From positions 1 through 33,127 of the forward strand of contig SVTQ01000026.1 of the NCBI GenBank assembly GCA_015063695.1: a DNA stretch of 33,127 nt, in the 5' to 3' direction. Both the position numbers and the translations under genes were made by a program. Shown piece after piece: positions 5,843 through 14,354 of this stretch. Below the pieces are notes generated by a model. It did no database searches and had not been told where the DNA came from. It saw only the letters and a program-made list of their open reading frames with translations. The first letter of the stretch is position 1, and each line of letters opens with the position of its first letter. The DNA comes from Oscillospiraceae bacterium (GTDB lineage: Bacteria; Bacillota; Clostridia; Oscillospirales; CAG-272).

Positions 5843-8068
5843 TTAAGGAATAAGTGTATCGTAGGGATTTTCGTATCTGTTAAGATCTGCTGTGATGTAT
5901 CTGTTGAGGTTAACAGGATGCTTGGGGTCGTCAGCAGGATTGGGTCTCTGACCGGGGCCGGAGTACCAGTCTTCCCATCTGCCGGAGAGAACTTCAAGCT
6001 CGAACCAGTTGAGGATAGGAGATACGCCGTAGTTCTTTGCAGGGAGGTCGGAGTAGTAAACGCCTATTCTGAAGCCGTGGTTCTGCATAAGGCTGTACAT
6101 ATTGTCGTAAACTGCCTTAAGTGTTGCATCGGAGGAGATAGAACCGCCCTTAGCGATGTAACCGCCGCAGAGTGCGAGCCAGTATGCGTGGATGGAGAGA
6201 CTGTCAATTCTGCTGTGGTAACCGGAAGCGGATGTTGCCTTAGCGCTTTCGAAGAGATTTGTTATAGTGTCAAGGTTTTCGTACATGAATGTAAGGTCAT
6301 ACATGTTACCGGGCCAGTCATAGTTACATGTGAAGCAGCCTGCTCTGTCACCTGCTTCGTCAGCGAGGTAGAGATATTCCTTAATGAAGCCCCAGCCTTC
6401 GCCGTAAGCGTGTTCAAGGAATTCATTGATGTGCTGCTGGAATTCGCCTTCTGACATGTAGGGATCCCATGCAACCTGAGCCATCATGTAGTCCTTAAGA
6501 GGTTCGAAGGAGAAGCCCTTGTTGGAGTCGCCGTTACCTTCAAGGTATACACCGTCAACACCGTGTTCAGCAAGATATCTCATATCTTCTCTGAGGTTGA
6601 GGATGTTGGGACAGGGAGATACGAAGTAATAGAAGTTGTATGCATAGTACCATACGAAGAGCTTGTCAGTGATCTTGGACCAAGCTTCAAAATAGTATCT
6701 TTCTTCCCAGTTTGTGAAGCCCATGGTGTTACCGTAATCGGAACAGTCATCAGAACCGAACGTGTGGTTGTTACAGCCATTCCAGCAGTAGCAAACAACA
6801 ACGCCGTCGTTGGGTCTGGAGAGAATGGGAGGAATACGGGCAGAGCCGTATGCGATGTAGTAGATTTCAAGGTCCCAAGTGGAACGGATGTCAGCAGCTA
6901 CAGCGTTAGCAAAACGTGTAATTGTACCTGCAACGGACTTTTCAGCCTGGTATACGGACTTACATTCTGCACACCAACAGTAATTTTCGTTATCGTTCCA
7001 GGATACGGAAATTCTTGTAAGCTCCTGACCGATGGACTGATGCCAAGTAAATCTTTCCTCAATAGTGCTTCTCCACCAGTTTGTACAAGTGTAGAGATTC
7101 ATCCAGTTGGAGGGAGCGAGACAAGGCTGTTCGCCTGCACCGATACCGAAGATGTACTGGAAGGAGTGAGCGTTGATCCAAACGTTACCGTCAGCCCAAC
7201 CGTACTTAGCGTTAGAGACAGAAGGTCTGTCTGTATGGGAGTTGATACCGTTGAATATGCAAAGCCATGCAAGAGTATCATCACCGCCGCCGTCACGAAC
7301 GAAGCCCCATGTGTGAACGTCTCTGTATGTGAACTGAGGAATATACTTGTGGTTAAGACCTGCGGGAACGTTTACCTTACCCTGGGGAAGGAAGTAGTCA
7401 GTGTCATATTCAAAAGCGCGGAATCCGAGGTATTCCTTGATGAAGTTGAATACGCCGTACATGCAACCGCGGCGTGTACCGCCGACGATATGGAAGTCGC
7501 CGTTTTCATTAACGATCCAGGAATAACCTTCTTCCTTGTGTGCACCGGAAGTATCAAAATCAAGATAAATATGCTTCTTGTTAGCGGAAGCACTGTTTAC
7601 AATGTTAAGGGTGTAGCCAACTGCATCAGAAATGAAGTTTCTCAGCTGACGACCTGCGTACTGATAGTTCTCGTTTGCCCAGTAGCCTTCGGGAGCACTG
7701 GAAAGAACAACGATCTCATACTTAGAAATATCTTCGCCTGCGATAGTGAGCTCAGTAACGGCCTTATCAACGACCTTACCGTCAAGAGCTGCTGTAACGC
7801 CTGCAAGATACTGCTTTATGATCACGATATCTTTTGCATTAATGCTGCCGTCGCCGTTAAGGTCTGCGGCTGCTTCGTTAAGGTCGGATGTCCGAACACC
7901 GCTTACGTACTTTCTCATAAGGAGAGAGTCGATGGCGTTGATGTTACCGTCATTGTTCAGGTCACCCGCTGTAGTTTCTACTGCTGCTACGGGAGCTACG
8001 GATGCAAAAACTGCACATGTAGACAGAAGCATAGCAAGCATCAAAACAACTGAAAGGATTTTTTTCAT
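5843..8068 (-). CDS. Secreted dockerin protein with DUF4838 domain (paralogue 2)
   Basis: A 741-residue paralogue of the protein ending at 2532, with exactly the same length and domain order: signal peptide (MKKILSVVLMLAMLL), type I dockerin (repeats DLNNDGNINAIDSLLMRKY and DLNGDGSINAKDIVIIKQY), alpha/beta accessory domain, DUF4838. Long stretches are identical or nearly so, including WNDNENYCWCAECK and the region ending NPVNLNRYIT-like near the C-terminus. Differences cluster in surface segments such as residues about 250-300 and 640-680, so substrate range may differ. ATG 8068 lies 11 nt after AGGAG, as in paralogue 1. It probably has a separate transcript, given its own promoter and 1 kb of spacer downstream. 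Predicted export and attachment to a cohesin partner; the substrate is unknown. Confidence 0.85.
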   Translation of the reverse strand: MKKILSVVLMLAMLLSTCAVFASVAPVAAVETTAGDLNNDGNINAIDSLLMRKYVSGVRTSDLNEAAADLNGDGSINAKDIVIIKQYLAGVTAALDGKVVDKAVTELTIAGEDISKYEIVVLSSAPEGYWANENYQYAGRQLRNFISDAVGYTLNIVNSASANKKHIYLDFDTSGAHKEEGYSWIVNENGDFHIVGGTRRGCMYGVFNFIKEYLGFRAFEYDTDYFLPQGKVNVPAGLNHKYIPQFTYRDVHTWGFVRDGGGDDTLAWLCIFNGINSHTDRPSVSNAKYGWADGNVWINAHSFQYIFGIGAGEQPCLAPSNWMNLYTCTNWWRSTIEERFTWHQSIGQELTRISVSWNDNENYCWCAECKSVYQAEKSVAGTITRFANAVAADIRSTWDLEIYYIAYGSARIPPILSRPNDGVVVCYCWNGCNNHTFGSDDCSDYGNTMGFTNWEERYYFEAWSKITDKLFVWYYAYNFYYFVSPCPNILNLREDMRYLAEHGVDGVYLEGNGDSNKGFSFEPLKDYMMAQVAWDPYMSEGEFQQHINEFLEHAYGEGWGFIKEYLYLADEAGDRAGCFTCNYDWPGNMYDLTFMYENLDTITNLFESAKATSASGYHSRIDSLSIHAYWLALCGGYIAKGGSISSDATLKAVYDNMYSLMQNHGFRIGVYYSDLPAKNYGVSPILNWFELEVLSGRWEDWYSGPGQRPNPADDPKHPVNLNRYITADLNRYENPYDTLIP

Positions 8069-8104
8069 TATTTTGTACACTCCTATATAAAATATACTGT
8101 TTGT

Positions 8105-8133
8105 AGTATACTAAAATAACCCTCTAATGTCAA
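8105..8133 (-). promoter_or_regulatory. Sigma-A promoter of DUF4838 paralogue 2
   Basis: The minus strand has -35 TTGACA (8128-8133), a 17-bp spacer and -10 TATACT (8105-8110). It is clearly related to the promoter of paralogue 1, showing that the duplication included the promoter and leader. Confidence 0.82.
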
Positions 8134-8490
8134 TAAATTATCTTCAAAAAACTCTTTACGAATGTGCATTTCCACAAAACGCACATTATACACAAGCGCA
8201 TTTTGTGCAATAACAACAAATAATTTTTATTTTTACTTATCAAAAAACAACTAAAAATGATAACTTTTAAAATTTTCTCTCCCTTTATCACACCGACCGC
8301 TCCCCGTCACCGCCGAATCTCCTCATCAAACCACCGAAAATCTACCTTTCCCACACTTTTCTTCATTTATATTATAAAGGAGCAAAAATAACACCGACCG
8401 TCGTTGCGGGCGGATAATCAAGTAAGGCACCACACGTCCAACCAACGTGCATATTCCCCGTTATTTGTAGGGGCGAGCATCGCTCGTCCG
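8134..8490. other. A/T-rich gene-free spacer
   Basis: Between the promoter of paralogue 2 and the terminator of the third DUF4838 gene there is A/T-rich sequence with no gene. Near 8380 it has AAAGGAG without a following start codon. It ends in a GTAGGGG palindrome at 8467-8491. I see no RNA gene. Confidence 0.5.
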
Positions 8491-8491
8491 C
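8467..8491 (+). repeat. GTAGGGG-family palindrome (simplest copy)
   Basis: GTAGGGGCGAGC and GCTCGTCCGC pair around AT. This copy has the same outline as those at 17015 and 17114 but lacks the 38-nt cassette found inside them, so it looks like an empty-site version. Confidence 0.7.
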
Positions 8492-8519
8492 AAAAGAAAA
8501 GCCATCCTTCCGGATGGCT
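8491..8519 (-). terminator. Terminator of the third DUF4838 gene
   Basis: On the minus strand AGCCATCC, loop GGAA and GGATGGCT form a perfect stem followed by TTTCTTTTG, 24 nt past the stop codon at 8543. Confidence 0.8.
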
Positions 8520-8542
8520 AAACTTTTATACATTGTTAATTA

Positions 8543-10906
8543 TTAATAGTCAGCAGAAAGACCAAGCCAAACCATGGGATTTACACCATACGCTCCTACT
8601 TGTTTGTTTTCTCCGCCGAGAGCGAAATAACCGTGCGATACTTTAGAACTTCCCTTTGCATAATACGTTACGTTGCTTGGGCTTGTAAGGTAATCATACA
8701 TACGGTTATATTCCTCCCAATACCAACCGTAGTTGTTTTTCTGACTCCAAAGAGCAGACAAACCAAGGAAGTCACAATGAACTCTTGCTCTGAGAATAAA
8801 ATCTTTCTGTCTGTCTTTTTTAGCAAACTTATATGCGCTTGAGAAGAGATCCTTCATTGTCTCATAGTTCTCTGCATAGTAGCTCTTGCTGACCATAGTC
8901 CAGGGATAGTCGTAATTGTTTACAAAGCAACCTACACCGTCGGTAGCAGCTTCATTCATAAGAAGGTACTTCTTGATGTATCTCCAACCATCGCCGCAGT
9001 ATTTTTCAAGCCACTTATCCATAAGCTCTTCATATTCCGCTTGACTCATATAAGGATTCCACATAGCTTCTGCCGCCAGGAAGTCTCTCATTCCTTCAAA
9101 AGCATAGTCGGCAGTATCACTTTCAAAATAGATACCGTCTACGCCCGCATCCGCAAGGAGTCTCATATCCTTAAGGATATTGAAATAATTGGGAGTGGGA
9201 CATACATAGAAGTGAACGTTTGTGGGATAATACCATACGTAGAAATCAAAAGCTTCGCCATTCTGAGCTTCAAGAGAGTTGGAAAGTGCACCGAACTTGC
9301 TAATTCTTTCCAGCTCGCCGATACTGTTGCCGGTTCCGTTTTCATAGTATTCTATATTAGGCTTTACAGATTCAACCTTTGTTACGGGGCTGGGGGTCTT
9401 TCCTACACAGCCTGCTCCGTCAAGAGTGTGGTTGTTACATGCGGATGAACAGTAACACAGGACCATATTGCTTCTGGGAAGATTATCAGGACTTGCGGCA
9501 AAGAAAGCTTCGGGATATGTCCTGTCATAGAGAATGGAGAATATCTTCAGCTCATCGCCATATATATCATAGAAATAATCCGCAACCTTATTGAGAAACT
9601 CAAAATATACCGCATTGAAGCAACCGTATGTCCGATACTTGCCCATACATGTTTGACAATCACAAACGGTGTTATGGTCCTGCATGGAGCAGGATATCTG
9701 AAGAAGCTGTCTGTTCAACCCTAAGCGCTTATCAAAGTCCCCCTGATGCGCCGCGATGTCCGCTTTGAGAGAAGCTATTACCTTACTAAAGGTACTATTG
9801 GGGTCATTCGGATCGGTGGAGCTGAGACAAGGTGTTGCTGCCTTCGAATTATCGAGGAACATATCATTTGTTCCGTTGTAAGCAGGGTTAGGATTGCAAT
9901 AAGCATAAATGGAGTGCGCATTGAACTGACCGATTCTGCCGATTGAGTATCCATAAGTATAATGGTTAAGACCACTTGTGTCAGTCGTACCGTAACCGTT
10001 TATCTTTCTTCTGCTGGTGTAATTGTGAGCTGCATATACGCCGGTATTATCGCCGGCTATATTTTTTGAATAACCGACCATAGCTCTGTATTCAAAGCCG
10101 GGTTTCTGAGTATCGTCAATACCGTTGGGAATATCAAATGCGTTTGGGGCATCATCATAGTTACCGGAACCGTTTGCGAAAAATTTACCCTGAAGGTACT
10201 TTTCCATAAACTCGGTAGTACCGTAGATCATACCTCTCTTGGAGGAAGCTCTTATATATACGTTACCGTTTTCAACCTTGATATTGAAGCCGTCTTCGCC
10301 GTAGGTCGTTTCGTCAACAATAAGCTCGATTCTGTACTGATCGTTTGTTGCCTGAGAAGTAGTTTTGATATTGTTGGCACCAAATCCCACATGGCAGAAA
10401 CCACCAATAAAAACTCTCATCGAACGAGCAGCGTAGTGAACGGGGTTAACACCGCCATTGGGTCTGTCCCCACTTGCACCATAATAACCATCCTCCGCAT
10501 CAACAGACCAGCCCTCATCCTTCCACTCATCAGGGAAAATAATCACGTAATTCTGAAGGTCATTACCCGCAATAGTTACAATAGGTTTATCTTCAAGGTC
10601 ACCAACGTCCTCAAGACTCTCAATCGCACCGACGAGATACATTTTCATATAACGGATATCTTTTGCCGTCAGATCTTCGTCTTCGTCGAAGTCAACGATA
10701 TGTATATCCTCCTCGGGCAGCTCCAAGGCACCCGATATCATCTTTCTTACCTTCAACATATCCTTAACGGAAACAACTTCGTCTCCGTCGATGTCTCCTT
10801 TTACGCCGCTCGCTACTGCCGCCTCAACTTTTGCCGCTTCGGGGAAAAATCCCACGGAGGAGATCAGCATCAAAGCCACGAGAAGGAAAGATATAATTCT
10901 TTTCAT
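8543..10906 (-). CDS. Secreted dockerin-like DUF4838 protein (divergent third copy)
   Basis: A 787-residue exported protein, more distant from the two paralogues downstream. It has a signal peptide (MKRIISFLLVALMLISSVGFF, ending near residue 30), then a dockerin-like segment (about 36-95) whose calcium loops are acidic but depart from consensus (DIDGDEVVSVKD and DFDEDEDLTAKD; the usual DGD core is altered). Next come an accessory domain starting VTIAGNDLQNYVIIFP and DUF4838 with CDCQTCMGKY, YPTNVHFYVCPTPNYFNILKDMRLLADAGVDGIYFE. The last part contains NNYDYPW, equivalent to NNYDWPG in the others. ATG 10906 follows AGGACGAAAC; an upstream in-frame start would lack a ribosome-binding site. It lies 72 nt after the alkaline phosphatase gene on the same strand, with no clear terminator or strong promoter between, so the two may share a transcript. 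Confidence 0.82.
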   Translation of the reverse strand: MKRIISFLLVALMLISSVGFFPEAAKVEAAVASGVKGDIDGDEVVSVKDMLKVRKMISGALELPEEDIHIVDFDEDEDLTAKDIRYMKMYLVGAIESLEDVGDLEDKPIVTIAGNDLQNYVIIFPDEWKDEGWSVDAEDGYYGASGDRPNGGVNPVHYAARSMRVFIGGFCHVGFGANNIKTTSQATNDQYRIELIVDETTYGEDGFNIKVENGNVYIRASSKRGMIYGTTEFMEKYLQGKFFANGSGNYDDAPNAFDIPNGIDDTQKPGFEYRAMVGYSKNIAGDNTGVYAAHNYTSRRKINGYGTTDTSGLNHYTYGYSIGRIGQFNAHSIYAYCNPNPAYNGTNDMFLDNSKAATPCLSSTDPNDPNSTFSKVIASLKADIAAHQGDFDKRLGLNRQLLQISCSMQDHNTVCDCQTCMGKYRTYGCFNAVYFEFLNKVADYFYDIYGDELKIFSILYDRTYPEAFFAASPDNLPRSNMVLCYCSSACNNHTLDGAGCVGKTPSPVTKVESVKPNIEYYENGTGNSIGELERISKFGALSNSLEAQNGEAFDFYVWYYPTNVHFYVCPTPNYFNILKDMRLLADAGVDGIYFESDTADYAFEGMRDFLAAEAMWNPYMSQAEYEELMDKWLEKYCGDGWRYIKKYLLMNEAATDGVGCFVNNYDYPWTMVSKSYYAENYETMKDLFSSAYKFAKKDRQKDFILRARVHCDFLGLSALWSQKNNYGWYWEEYNRMYDYLTSPSNVTYYAKGSSKVSHGYFALGGENKQVGAYGVNPMVWLGLSADY

Positions 10907-10978
10907 GTTTCGTCCTCTTTTCCAAGTGCTTTGCACTTTAGATTTATATTGAAAAATTAAAATTGTCTTAAATTAAGA

Positions 10979-12562
10979 TCACGAACCGAAGTTCTCAATA
11001 CCGAACTCTCTTGCTATAACCTTGGGAATAAGGGTGTTATCGATAATGCCCGCAAAATTCTCACTTCCGCCGCCGATAGAAAAAATGGGAACGTTAACGG
11101 TGGTGTGAGTGTCCGTCGTAAATCCGCCTCTTTCATTCATGCCGCCTGTTTCGTGGTCAGCGGTGATGATAAGAAGTGTGTCGGGATTTGCCGCCGCAAA
11201 TACCATAGCGTATCCAATAGCCTTGTTGAAACGGTTCATTGCGAGAAGAACGCCGCCTCTGTCCTTAAGGTGAGCATAAGTATCCGTGTGAGACTCTTCT
11301 ATCATAATAAAGAAGCCGTTTTCGTTGTTGGTGGAGAGGGTGTCGAGAGCGTTCTTTGTGTCCTCGGGAATATTGTCGTTCATCTCACCCTTGAGGATAT
11401 CGATATCCGTGAGGGCATCCTGCTGAAGCGCAATTTCGTCGTAAAGCTTACGGCTGTTGATATGTACCGTAAAGCCCGAAGGAGTTGCGCCTTCCTTTAT
11501 CTCGGTGGTCATAACACCGGTCTTCTTACCGATAGCCGCAGAAGCTTCTCTGATATTGAGAAGTCTGTTTCCGTTCTTATCAAGACCGAGGTACCCGTTC
11601 AAGGTTTTAACACCCGTCGCAAGGGCAGTTGCCGCCGCCGCACTGTCAGTGGGCGTTGTACCGCCGGACTGCTGAGTTGTTACTGATTCAGTCTTTACCT
11701 GACCGATAACGGGAAGTCTGCGTGCAAAGAACTCCGTATATTCGGGACATCTGTTTGTGTTGGCGTTGTTGAAGAGTGTACCGGTTATATGATTGTGACC
11801 CATACCGTCGCCTATCATAAGAATAGCATTGTTAACGTCTCTCGCTTCGTACTTGAAGGGTGTGCCGTCAACGGGAAGATTGTAGATATCGCAGTTCTGA
11901 GCCGTCTTGTCTGCATCGTAGGTAACGTAGTCGTGGGTAAACTTGCCGACACCGCCGCCTATCATATAAGAGTTACCGAGCATAACGACCTTATATCCGT
12001 CAGCCTTGAGCACGTACTCGTCAGCCGCGAGAACACAGTCAGCCGCCGCCTCAATGCTCTCTTCTCTGTTTGTTGCGCCTATAAGAATCTCGTAAGGCTC
12101 TACAGCGGACGCATCGTCCTCTATGTCAAGCTTGATTCCGGACTTATCGTTAACATAATCAGCAAGAAGCTCAGCCGCATAAGCAGTCATGGTATCCGCA
12201 CCTTCGGGAATAACGATATCGTATTCTTCAATGCTGATCCCGTAAATAGAAATGGACGCAAGATATCTGTCTGTAACGGGAGTGGGGTCAATTTCATACT
12301 GTTTTGCAAGATGCTTTCTGAGAAGAAGCGAATCAACCGCGGTAACCTCGCCGTCACCGTTTATGTCAGCCGCCTCGTAGATCGCATCAGCCTCGCCGAG
12401 GAGGATTATCTTTCGCATAAGAAGTGAATCCTTCGCATTGATCTTACCGTCAGCGTTCAGATCTCCCATTCTGTATGCGGCGCCGCCGCTTACGGGAACA
12501 GAGAAGCAAAGGGAGCTTACACAAAGCATCACCGCAAGAATAAGTGAAATTATTTTCTTCAT
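10979..12562 (-). CDS. Secreted dockerin alkaline phosphatase with GH-type accessory domain
   Basis: Exported phosphomonoesterase of 527 residues. Order: signal peptide (1-28), type I dockerin (33-88; DLNADGKINAKDSLLMRK and DINGDGEVTAVDSLLLRK), an alpha/beta domain (about 100-230; SISIYGISIEEYDIVIPE, AAELLADYV, EILIGATNREES) of the kind otherwise placed before DUF4838/GH67-like barrels, then alkaline phosphatase (243-527). Catalytic features are complete: metal-binding GDGMG (251-255), TDSAAAATALATG with nucleophile Ser307, MIEESHTD (420-427), TADHETGG (467-474) and the metal ligand His486. GGCGGAGG precedes ATG 12562. The dockerin and accessory domain on a phosphatase are unusual and tie it to the DUF4838 enzymes next door. 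It probably heads a transcript running into the third DUF4838 gene. No Pho box was identified. Confidence 0.9.
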   Translation of the reverse strand: MKKIISLILAVMLCVSSLCFSVPVSGGAAYRMGDLNADGKINAKDSLLMRKIILLGEADAIYEAADINGDGEVTAVDSLLLRKHLAKQYEIDPTPVTDRYLASISIYGISIEEYDIVIPEGADTMTAYAAELLADYVNDKSGIKLDIEDDASAVEPYEILIGATNREESIEAAADCVLAADEYVLKADGYKVVMLGNSYMIGGGVGKFTHDYVTYDADKTAQNCDIYNLPVDGTPFKYEARDVNNAILMIGDGMGHNHITGTLFNNANTNRCPEYTEFFARRLPVIGQVKTESVTTQQSGGTTPTDSAAAATALATGVKTLNGYLGLDKNGNRLLNIREASAAIGKKTGVMTTEIKEGATPSGFTVHINSRKLYDEIALQQDALTDIDILKGEMNDNIPEDTKNALDTLSTNNENGFFIMIEESHTDTYAHLKDRGGVLLAMNRFNKAIGYAMVFAAANPDTLLIITADHETGGMNERGGFTTDTHTTVNVPIFSIGGGSENFAGIIDNTLIPKVIAREFGIENFGS

Positions 12563-12611
12563 TCCGACCTCCGCCTTAAATTATATGATTTTGCGTATAT
12601 ATATTTATTAT

Positions 12612-12640
12612 AATATATCATATATTGGAGTAAAAATCAA
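12612..12640 (-). promoter_or_regulatory. Promoter of the dockerin phosphatase gene
   Basis: The minus strand has -35 TTGATT (12635-12640), a 17-bp spacer and -10 TATATT (12612-12617). Further A/T-rich -10-like hexamers overlap, so the exact start is uncertain. Confidence 0.6.
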
Positions 12641-12672
12641 GATTTTTTGTAAATTTAACCATAATATAATAA

Positions 12673-12748
12673 CGGGAGGATATAGAATCCTCCCCTACAA
12701 ATTATACCTATGTCCATCATACCGTAGGGGAGGGGTATCCCCTCCCGC
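12673..12748. repeat. Facing pair of GTAGGGG-family palindromes
   Basis: A reverse copy (12673-12698: CGGGAGGA .. TCCTCCCCTAC) and a forward copy (12724-12748: GTAGGGGAGGGG .. CCCCTCCCGC) face each other across 25 nt. Each is a palindrome and together they form a larger inverted repeat. They lie between the germination gene and the phosphatase promoter. Confidence 0.72.
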
Positions 12749-12774
12749 AAATTACCGCAAACACCCGTCCAACA

Positions 12775-14187
12775 TCAATCAAACTTCGCAGGGCGGAAAA
12801 GAAGCCTTCCCATCGCTTTCGCATTGAACGGAATAAGCGGATATAGATAGCTCTTTCCTCCAAAGGTGTTGTTTGTGACTATAAGCACAAGCCCCACAAG
12901 AATACCTGCAATAAAGCCCCAAATGCCGAAAAGTGCGGTGAGAAGAAGGGTCAGCATCCGAAGATACTTGAAGGCATAGCCGAGAACGTAGCTCGACTGG
13001 GTGAAGTTTGCAATGGCGACAAATGACATATAAAGAATAACGTCTGGAGAAAGCCAGCCCACCTGCACCGCGAAGTCACCGAGCAGAAGTCCTCCCACCA
13101 CCGACAGCGAATTGGAGAGGGTGTCGGGAGTGTTGAGTGAGGCGAGCTTCAACCCGTCAAGGGCAAATTCCGTCAGAAAGAGCTGAACTATAATGGGAAG
13201 CTGCCCCGGATCCCGAGGAATAAGAAAATCGAGCCACGGCGGAAGCACCGCCTCATTTTTCAAGGCAAGATACCAGAGGGGAGTTGCAACAACGGAGAGC
13301 CAGAAAACGAAATGCCTTATAATTCTCAGATAAGTTCCCGTGAGAGGGGGGAAATAATAGTCGTCCGCCTCCTGAAGAAAATCGAAGATCGACGTGGGGA
13401 AAAGAAGCACCTCGGGGCTGTTGTCACAAACAAGAATAACGCTGCCCTCAAGGACAGAAGCCGCCGCAACGTCGGGACGCTCCGTGATCCTTATTTTAGG
13501 GAAAGGATTGAGCCAACCTTTTCCTATTATACTTTCAATAAGGCTTCTGTGTCCAAGCACCACCGAGTCGGTCTTAAGGGCAGAAAGCTTTTCCCGAAGC
13601 TTTTTTACAAGCTTTTCGTCGGCGCGGCCCCGAATATAGCAAAGGGCAAGGTCGGTGCGTGAGCTCTTCCCTGCCGAGGCGTATTCCACCGCAAGCCTCG
13701 GGTCTCTTATTCGCCGTCTGAGCATGGCGGTGTTGAATAGCATGGTCTCAACGAAGCCGTCGCGGCTTCCCCTCATGACCTTGTCGTTTTCGGGCTCTGA
13801 GGTCTCACGGGCAGGATAAGTTCTGAGGTCTATAACAAGAGCATTGGCATCAAAGCCCTCGCAGAGAAAAACGGTGCACCCCGAAAGAACGGAAAACACA
13901 AGACTGTCAATGACGTTCTGAACGTCTACCTCGACGGCAGGCACGGAAGAAGCCGAAAAGCGGCTCGCCGCCCCCTCGCTTTTGTCCCCGAAATCCTTCA
14001 CCGTTGAAAAGTGCATCATAAGCTTCTGCATGGACTCCGCCTTTACGAAGCCGTCAATATAGTAAAAGACCTGACGGACGTTTCCGAAGATAGTCTCCCT
14101 CTTGATTATGTCGAAATTTTCTTTAACCTTCAGTATACCGTCAAGACGGGACACGTCAAGCTCAAAATTACCGCTTAATTTTTCCAT
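12775..14187 (-). CDS. GerA/SpoVAF-family spore germination protein
   Basis: Membrane protein of the spore germinant-receptor A-subunit family, 470 residues, the usual length. The N-terminal soluble part (1-260) contains NFDIIKRETIFGN, VFYYIDGFVKAE, FLCEGFDANALVIDLRTYPARETSEPENDKVMRGSRDGF and NTAMLRRRIRDPRL, all typical of the family. The membrane part (280-460) contains PPLTGTYLRIIRHFVFWLS, FLIPRDPGQLPIIVQLFLTEFALDGLKLASLNTP and a run of hydrophobic helices. It stands alone: no B or C subunit gene is adjacent. That favours SpoVAF-like or orphan GerA function at the spore inner membrane over a complete receptor. Forespore (sigma-G) expression is expected from family knowledge, but I could not pick out a clear sigma-G promoter. 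The Shine-Dalgarno sequence before the ATG is weak. Confidence 0.88.
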   Translation of the reverse strand: MEKLSGNFELDVSRLDGILKVKENFDIIKRETIFGNVRQVFYYIDGFVKAESMQKLMMHFSTVKDFGDKSEGAASRFSASSVPAVEVDVQNVIDSLVFSVLSGCTVFLCEGFDANALVIDLRTYPARETSEPENDKVMRGSRDGFVETMLFNTAMLRRRIRDPRLAVEYASAGKSSRTDLALCYIRGRADEKLVKKLREKLSALKTDSVVLGHRSLIESIIGKGWLNPFPKIRITERPDVAAASVLEGSVILVCDNSPEVLLFPTSIFDFLQEADDYYFPPLTGTYLRIIRHFVFWLSVVATPLWYLALKNEAVLPPWLDFLIPRDPGQLPIIVQLFLTEFALDGLKLASLNTPDTLSNSLSVVGGLLLGDFAVQVGWLSPDVILYMSFVAIANFTQSSYVLGYAFKYLRMLTLLLTALFGIWGFIAGILVGLVLIVTNNTFGGKSYLYPLIPFNAKAMGRLLFRPAKFD

Positions 14188-14249
14188 ACTTCACCACATA
14201 AATCTTTTTTCATATCTTTCCCCAATTAACACAAAAATACACATCGTCT

Positions 14250-14352
14250 AAAAAAACAAACAGAGACCGATTTTTCGAAATCGGTCTCCGTTCAAAAGTT
14301 TTGATCGACCTTTTTTAAAAGGTCGTCAGGGTGTGGGGCGGACAGCCCCACA
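14250..14352 (-). terminator. rlmL-like gene terminator within the second composite 3' element
   Basis: The minus strand carries a GGGGC..GCCCC hairpin at the stop codon, then ACCTTTT..AAAAGGT, AAAACTTTT and a perfect 11-bp stem GAGACCGATTT / AAATCGGTCTC (14263-14288) followed by CTGTTTGTTTTTTT. The layout matches 2388-2482, but the stems carry different, still paired, sequences. Confidence 0.78.
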
Positions 14353-14354
14353 TA

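Noticed and set aside
6563..8053. A 496-residue plus-strand frame opposite DUF4838 paralogue 2
   Set aside because: It is antisense to a clear secreted enzyme, is Cys/Val-rich with no motif, and a similar but broken frame opposite paralogue 1 shows no selection to keep it open.
2532..12562. Complete cellulosome locus
   Set aside because: Dockerins are present but no cohesin, scaffoldin or classic cellulase or xylanase is encoded here.
12775..14187. Complete GerA-type germinant receptor operon
   Set aside because: Only the A-type subunit is present; neighbouring genes are unrelated to B and C subunits.
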